Of a stretch of DNA of 64,000 nucleotides, positions 60,224 through 64,000 are shown one piece after another. Both the position numbers and the translations under genes were made by a program. Origin of the DNA: Bacillus sp. FJAT-26390. GTDB lineage: Bacteria > Bacillota > Bacilli > Paenibacillales > Paenibacillaceae. Below the pieces are notes generated by a model that made no database searches, had not been told where the DNA came from, and saw only the letters and a program-made list of their open reading frames with translations. Location of the stretch: positions 558,001-622,000 of the forward strand of contig NZ_MAQX01000001.1 in assembly GCF_001682865.1 (NCBI RefSeq). The letters are read 5' to 3'. Numbering within the stretch: the first letter of the stretch is position 1; the number at the start of each line of letters is the position of its first letter.

Positions 60224-60238
60224 ATCTCAAATTGAGAT
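60224..60238. promoter_or_regulatory. Perfect 7-1-7 palindrome upstream of sucC
   Basis: ATCTCAA-A-TTGAGAT is perfectly symmetric. It lies between the comM promoter and sucC, 130 nt before sucC. It may be an operator; the regulator is not known. A possible sucC -10 TACAAT is at 60305-60310 with no convincing -35. Together with the comM leader elements it is all I see in the gene-free stretch 60018-60367. Confidence 0.45.
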
Positions 60239-60367
60239 GAAACCCATATCAAAAAAGCCGTATTAATTATGTATGAAAGTAAGGTAACGGATGGGGAAAG
60301 GTGCTACAATAATAGAGGTTTGTGTACATATGACTGATTTCAGTCTGTGAAATGGAGGATTTCAACA

Positions 60368-61528
60368 ATGAATATCCATGAGTATCAAGGGAAAGCGGTC
60401 CTTAAACAGTATGGTGTCGTCGTACCAGAAGGTAAAGTAGCCTTCTCCGTAGACGAAGCTGTTGAAGCGGCTAAAGCGCTCGGAACACCGGTAGTTGTCG
60501 TGAAGGCACAAATTCACGCAGGTGGCCGTGGTAAAGCGGGCGGAGTTAAAGTAGCAAAAAGTATCGACGAGGTACGTGCATACGCTAGCGAAATTTTAGG
60601 CAAAGTGCTCGTTACCCACCAAACAGGACCAGAAGGCAAAGAAGTTAAACGTCTTCTGATTGAACAAGGCTGCGACATTAAAAAAGAATATTATATCGGC
60701 GTTGTATTAGACCGCGGTACAGGTCGTGTCGTTATGATGGCTTCGGAAGAGGGCGGCACTGAGATTGAAGAAGTTGCTGAACACTCCCCGGAGAAAATTT
60801 TCAAAGAGATCGTTGATCCAGCTGTTGGTTTGCAAGCTTTCCAAGCACGCAAATTGGCTTATGCCATCAACATCCCTAACGAGCTGGTTAACAAAACCGT
60901 TAAGTTCATGATCTCGCTCTACACAGCTTTCGTAGAGAAAGACGCTTCCATTGCCGAAATCAACCCGCTTGTCGTAACTGGCGACGGACAAGTTATCGCG
61001 CTTGATGCGAAACTTAACTTTGATTCCAATGCTCTTTACCGTCACAAAGATATCGTTGAGCTTCGCGACTTGGAAGAAGAGGACGCAAAAGAAATCGAAG
61101 CGTCCAAATTCGACCTTAGCTACATCGCACTTGACGGCAACATCGGTTGCTTGGTTAACGGTGCAGGCCTTGCGATGGCGACAATGGATATTATCAAATA
61201 TTACGGCGGCGACCCTGCCAACTTCCTAGACGTAGGGGGCGGTGCTACAGCTGAGAAGGTAACAGAAGCATTCAAAATCATTTTGTCCGATGAGAAGGTT
61301 AAAGGTATTTTCGTTAACATTTTCGGCGGCATCATGCGTTGCGACGTTATTGCTAATGGTGTTGTCGAAGCAGCGAAGCAAGTCGGTCTTGACCGTCCGC
61401 TCGTTGTTCGTCTAGAAGGTACGAACGTAGACCTCGGCAAAAACATTTTGAAAGAATCGGGATTGAACATCGTGGCTGCGGATTCCATGGCGGACGGCGC
61501 GCAGAAGATTGTCGCTCTCGTGAAATAA
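60368..61528 (+). CDS. sucC: Succinate-CoA ligase (ADP-forming) beta subunit
   Basis: A 386-residue ATP-grasp subunit of the TCA-cycle enzyme that makes succinate and ATP from succinyl-Co[21 protein letters not shown] is the canonical start, with ATG at 60368 after GGAGG; also [15 protein letters not shown] and CoA-side motif [16 protein letters not shown]. Followed by sucD at 60 nt. Confidence 0.98.
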   Translation: MNIHEYQGKAVLKQYGVVVPEGKVAFSVDEAVEAAKALGTPVVVVKAQIHAGGRGKAGGVKVAKSIDEVRAYASEILGKVLVTHQTGPEGKEVKRLLIEQGCDIKKEYYIGVVLDRGTGRVVMMASEEGGTEIEEVAEHSPEKIFKEIVDPAVGLQAFQARKLAYAINIPNELVNKTVKFMISLYTAFVEKDASIAEINPLVVTGDGQVIALDAKLNFDSNALYRHKDIVELRDLEEEDAKEIEASKFDLSYIALDGNIGCLVNGAGLAMATMDIIKYYGGDPANFLDVGGGATAEKVTEAFKIILSDEKVKGIFVNIFGGIMRCDVIANGVVEAAKQVGLDRPLVVRLEGTNVDLGKNILKESGLNIVAADSMADGAQKIVALVK

Positions 61529-61588
61529 GATAACTTGCTGTGCGGCCTGCGGCTGCATACGAATTCATTCAGGGGATGTGAGTTAAGA

Positions 61589-62521
61589 GTGAGCATTTTG
61601 GTCAATAAAGATACAAAAGTCATTACCCAAGGTATTACAGGCGCTACTGGCTTGTTCCATACCAAAGGCGGATTGGAATACGGTACGCAAATGGTTGGCG
61701 GCGTAACACCTGGCAAAGGTGGCACGAACGTTGACATTACACTTGATAACGGCACGCTCGTATCATTGCCTGTATTCAACACGGTTGCACAAGCTAAAGC
61801 GGCTACTGGAGCTAACGCTTCGGTAATCTACGTTCCACCAGCATTTGCTGCTGATGCGATCATGGAAGCTGTTGACGCTGAGCTTGATCTTGTCATCTGT
61901 ATTACAGAAGGCATTCCAGTGCTTGATATGGTTAAAGTAAAACGTTACATGGACGGCAGCAAAACCGTTCTTATCGGACCTAACTGCCCAGGCGTTATTA
62001 CACCTGATGAGTGCAAAATCGGCATTATGCCTGGTTACATTCATACAGCTGGACATGTTGGCGTTATCTCCCGCTCAGGCACATTGACTTATGAAGCGGT
62101 TCATCAATTGACGACTCGCGGCATTGGACAATCATCTGCAGTAGGAATCGGCGGCGACCCTGTTAAAGGTTCCGAGTTCATCGACATCTTGAACCTCTTC
62201 AACGAAGATCCTGACACCTACGCGGTAATCATGATTGGTGAAATCGGCGGTACAGCAGAGGAAGAAGCTGCAGAGTGGATTAAAGCCAACATGAAAAAAC
62301 CGGTTGTCGGCTTCATCGGCGGCGCTACAGCGCCTCCAGGCAAACGTATGGGACATGCAGGCGCAATCATTTCTGGCGGTAAAGGAACAGCTGCTGAAAA
62401 AATCGCAACGCTTGAAGCTTGCGGCATTAAAGTAGCTCCGACACCATCGGAAATGGGTTCAACGCTTGTTAGCGTTCTTGAAGAGCAAGGCTTGCTCGAA
62501 AAATGTATTACACGTAAATAA
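61589..62521 (+). CDS. sucD: Succinate-CoA ligase (ADP-forming) alpha subunit
   Basis: A 310-residue subunit with the CoA-binding Rossmann fold ([20 protein letters not shown]), the motif [11 protein letters not shown] and the active-site His region [18 protein letters not shown]. Start is GTG at 61589; upstream bases GGGGATGTGAG. It forms the heterodimer or tetramer with SucC. Terminator follows. Confidence 0.98.
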   Translation: MSILVNKDTKVITQGITGATGLFHTKGGLEYGTQMVGGVTPGKGGTNVDITLDNGTLVSLPVFNTVAQAKAATGANASVIYVPPAFAADAIMEAVDAELDLVICITEGIPVLDMVKVKRYMDGSKTVLIGPNCPGVITPDECKIGIMPGYIHTAGHVGVISRSGTLTYEAVHQLTTRGIGQSSAVGIGGDPVKGSEFIDILNLFNEDPDTYAVIMIGEIGGTAEEEAAEWIKANMKKPVVGFIGGATAPPGKRMGHAGAIISGGKGTAAEKIATLEACGIKVAPTPSEMGSTLVSVLEEQGLLEKCITRK

Positions 62522-62543
62522 TTCAATAGTTCGATATAAGGTA

Positions 62544-62592
62544 AGCAACCTTTCAACGACCCGAAAACGGGAGTTGGAAGGTTGCTTTTTTA
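62544..62592 (+). terminator. Terminator of sucCD
   Basis: AGCAACCTTTCAAC pairs with GTTGGAAGGTTGCT (one mismatch), with CCCG/CGGG inside, followed by TTTTTT. Confidence 0.9.
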
Positions 62593-62698
62593 TTTGCCTG
62601 TAGCCATTATTTTATGGGTTGACTTGCAATCTTATGCTGTGTAACGCACAATAGATAAGAATGCAGGCCAGCCCAAGCCAAGAAAGGGTTGGACGAGG

Positions 62699-63832
62699 AT
62701 GGAACAAAATAAAGATATTCGCAGGCAAATGATTATTGCTTTACACGAGATTCCCGGCATTGGATGGTTTGCCATCCAGAAGGCCGTTAAGCATCAATTT
62801 TGGAATAAGCAACTATGGAGTATAGAGGATTTACTTGCGATAGGCTTGCGCCGCGACCAAGCGCAATCAGCAGCCGAGCGTTACGCTAAGCAATCATGGA
62901 TGACGGCCAATGGCCGAGCAGAAGAAGTTGCAAGAGCAAATGCAGTTGAGATTACTCCCTATGATCCCGACTATCCGAACCTTCTGAGGGAAATCGCACA
63001 GCCGCCTTGGGTCATTTATGCCAAAGGCAGGTTGGAATTGCTGAAGCGACCTGCTATTGCCATTGTTGGTACGAGAGTGCCAACCGCATATGGCAGGCAT
63101 TCGGCAGCTGCGCTTGCGCAGGAGCTGTCCTCTGCGGGCTTAACGGTCGTCAGCGGACTAGCGAGAGGGATCGATAGCAAAGCCCATGAAGCGGCTTTGT
63201 ACGAAGCGGGAGGGACTATTGCCGTTCTGCCGACACCAATTGATAAGTGTTATCCGCCAGAGAATTTATCCTTATTTCACAAAATTGCGGAGCACGGCTT
63301 GCTGGTCTCCGAAACTCCGATCGGTACGCCGCTGCATCCTGGGCAATTTCCTCAGCGCAATCGCATCATCGCCGCCTTATCTGTTGGAACGGTCGTTGTG
63401 GAAGGCGCTACAAAGAGCGGCTCGCTCATAACTGCGCAGCATGCATCTGACATGTCGCGTGAGCTGTTCGCCATACCCGGTCCGATTTCATCGCCTAAGA
63501 GCGAAGGCCCCAATGAACTGATTAAGCGGGGTGAAGCAAAGCTGATAAGCGGCATTCATGACATTATCGATGAGCTGAAGTGGCTGCCAGCTGCATTAGA
63601 AGCCTATAGGGAAGCAGACAATTCGGACAACGCCAAGCAGAAGACAGAAGCGGCCCAGCTAACGCTGGAAGAGAGCAAATTGATCGCCTTTTTGAGGGAT
63701 CAACCGTTATCTATTAATGAATTGCATGAGCTCTCCGCCATTCCGTTTGGACATTTGAACGCACTTCTGCTAAATTTATGTATAAAACGCAAAATAGAAT
63801 TGCAGCCCGGATCAATATATATTGCTTTATAG
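62699..63832 (+). CDS. dprA: DNA processing protein DprA
   Basis: A 377-residue protein that loads RecA on incoming single-stranded DNA in transformation. Rossmann-like fold with [20 protein letters not shown] near residue 120 and [20 protein letters not shown], then [21 protein letters not shown] small C-terminal winged-helix domain is present ([20 protein letters not shown]). ATG with AGAAAGGG. Just before topA, as in B. subtilis. Confidence 0.96.
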   Translation: MEQNKDIRRQMIIALHEIPGIGWFAIQKAVKHQFWNKQLWSIEDLLAIGLRRDQAQSAAERYAKQSWMTANGRAEEVARANAVEITPYDPDYPNLLREIAQPPWVIYAKGRLELLKRPAIAIVGTRVPTAYGRHSAAALAQELSSAGLTVVSGLARGIDSKAHEAALYEAGGTIAVLPTPIDKCYPPENLSLFHKIAEHGLLVSETPIGTPLHPGQFPQRNRIIAALSVGTVVVEGATKSGSLITAQHASDMSRELFAIPGPISSPKSEGPNELIKRGEAKLISGIHDIIDELKWLPAALEAYREADNSDNAKQKTEAAQLTLEESKLIAFLRDQPLSINELHELSAIPFGHLNALLLNLCIKRKIELQPGSIYIAL

Positions 63833-63860
63833 CTTGCAATGGAGAGAGGAGGCGCCTTAC

Positions 63861-64000
63861 ATGGCAGATTCTTTAGTTATCGTCGAATCACCCGCAAAAG
63901 CCAAAACGATTGGTAAATATCTAGGCAGCAAATATATCGTAAAAGCTTCCATGGGACATATTCGCGATTTGCCCAAAAGCCAGATCGGCGTCGAGGTAGA
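63861..64000 (+). CDS. topA: DNA topoisomerase I, N-terminus (cut by window end)
   Basis: The first 46 codons, [20 protein letters not shown] with [10 protein letters not shown], match the Toprim start of type IA topoisomerase I, which relaxes negative supercoils. GAGAGGAGG precedes the ATG by 7 nt. The rest is outside the window. Confidence 0.96.
   Translation, partial: MADSLVIVESPAKAKTIGKYLGSKYIVKASMGHIRDLPKSQIGVEV

Noticed and set aside
1..64000. CRISPR arrays, insertion sequences, tRNA or rRNA genes, prophage
   Set aside because: I looked for regularly spaced repeats, transposase motifs, cloverleaf/rRNA landmarks and phage structural genes and saw none; a tRNAscan or ISfinder run could confirm.

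Overview
The window looks like a chromosomal piece of a moderately GC-rich, endospore-forming Firmicute, most likely Paenibacillus or a close relative. The evidence is a GerA-type spore germination operon, YlbJ and several YjcZ-like tiny proteins, FapR-controlled type II fatty acid synthesis, strong GGAGG ribosome binding sites, LexA boxes of the Bacillus type (GAAC-N4-GTTC), and a gene order that matches the Bacillus subtilis ylb / rpmF-fapR-plsX-fab / rnc-smc-ftsY / ylxM-ffh-rpsP-rimM-trmD / rplS-lepB-rbgA-rnhB / sucCD-dprA-topA block. Species cannot be fixed from this sequence alone. I saw no rRNA, tRNA, insertion sequence, prophage or CRISPR array.

Positions 1-15300 hold separate functional units: the end of a DUF2515 gene; a minus-strand SOS operon (small WYL-like protein, Y-family DNA polymerase, YolD-like protein) behind two LexA boxes; a gerKA-gerKC-gerKB germinant receptor operon; a large glycosyltransferase fused to two methyltransferase-type domains; and a TPP-riboswitch-controlled thiamine-precursor import operon (ThiY-like lipoprotein, YkoF-like thiamine-binding protein, permease, ATPase and a TatD-family hydrolase). 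A signal-less glucosaminidase and a nucleotidyltransferase-fold protein follow.

Positions 15300-28400 are the accessory part: a secreted GH5 glucanase with a beta-trefoil tail, a WGxxGxxG protein, an MBL hydrolase, a Rieske oxidoreductase followed by an MFS pump, a NucB-like lipoprotein nuclease with an Excalibur domain, a TetR-SMR efflux pair with its operator inside the promoter, a CDF metal exporter, and many very small genes. Among these are four YjcZ-like mini-proteins, one carrying a tandem tetrapeptide tail, and two tiny ATGA-coupled membrane peptides.

Positions 28400-64000 are conserved housekeeping: recX; rsmD-coaD; ylbJ, ylbL and tmcAL; yceD-rpmF; the fatty acid and phospholipid operon fapR-plsX-fabH-fabD-fabG-acpP-fabF with rnc; smc-ftsY; ylxM-ffh-rpsP-khpA; rimM-trmD; an SLH-CAP surface protein on the opposite strand; rplS-lepB-rbgA-rnhB; the ylqG-ylqH-yraN operon; comM (yifB) on the opposite strand; sucC-sucD; dprA and the first codons of topA. 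Together they link tRNA/rRNA modification, ribosome assembly, protein export (SRP, signal peptidase), chromosome organisation, membrane lipid supply, and DNA uptake and topology.

The most interesting leads are a FliK-like/FlhB-C-terminal-like gene pair outside any flagellar locus (55816-57974), a hairpin that would cover the comM ribosome binding site or terminate its leader (60024-60055), the tetrapeptide-repeat YjcZ variant (27420-27626), the TatD enzyme in the thiamine operon, and the triple-domain GT-MT-MT protein.
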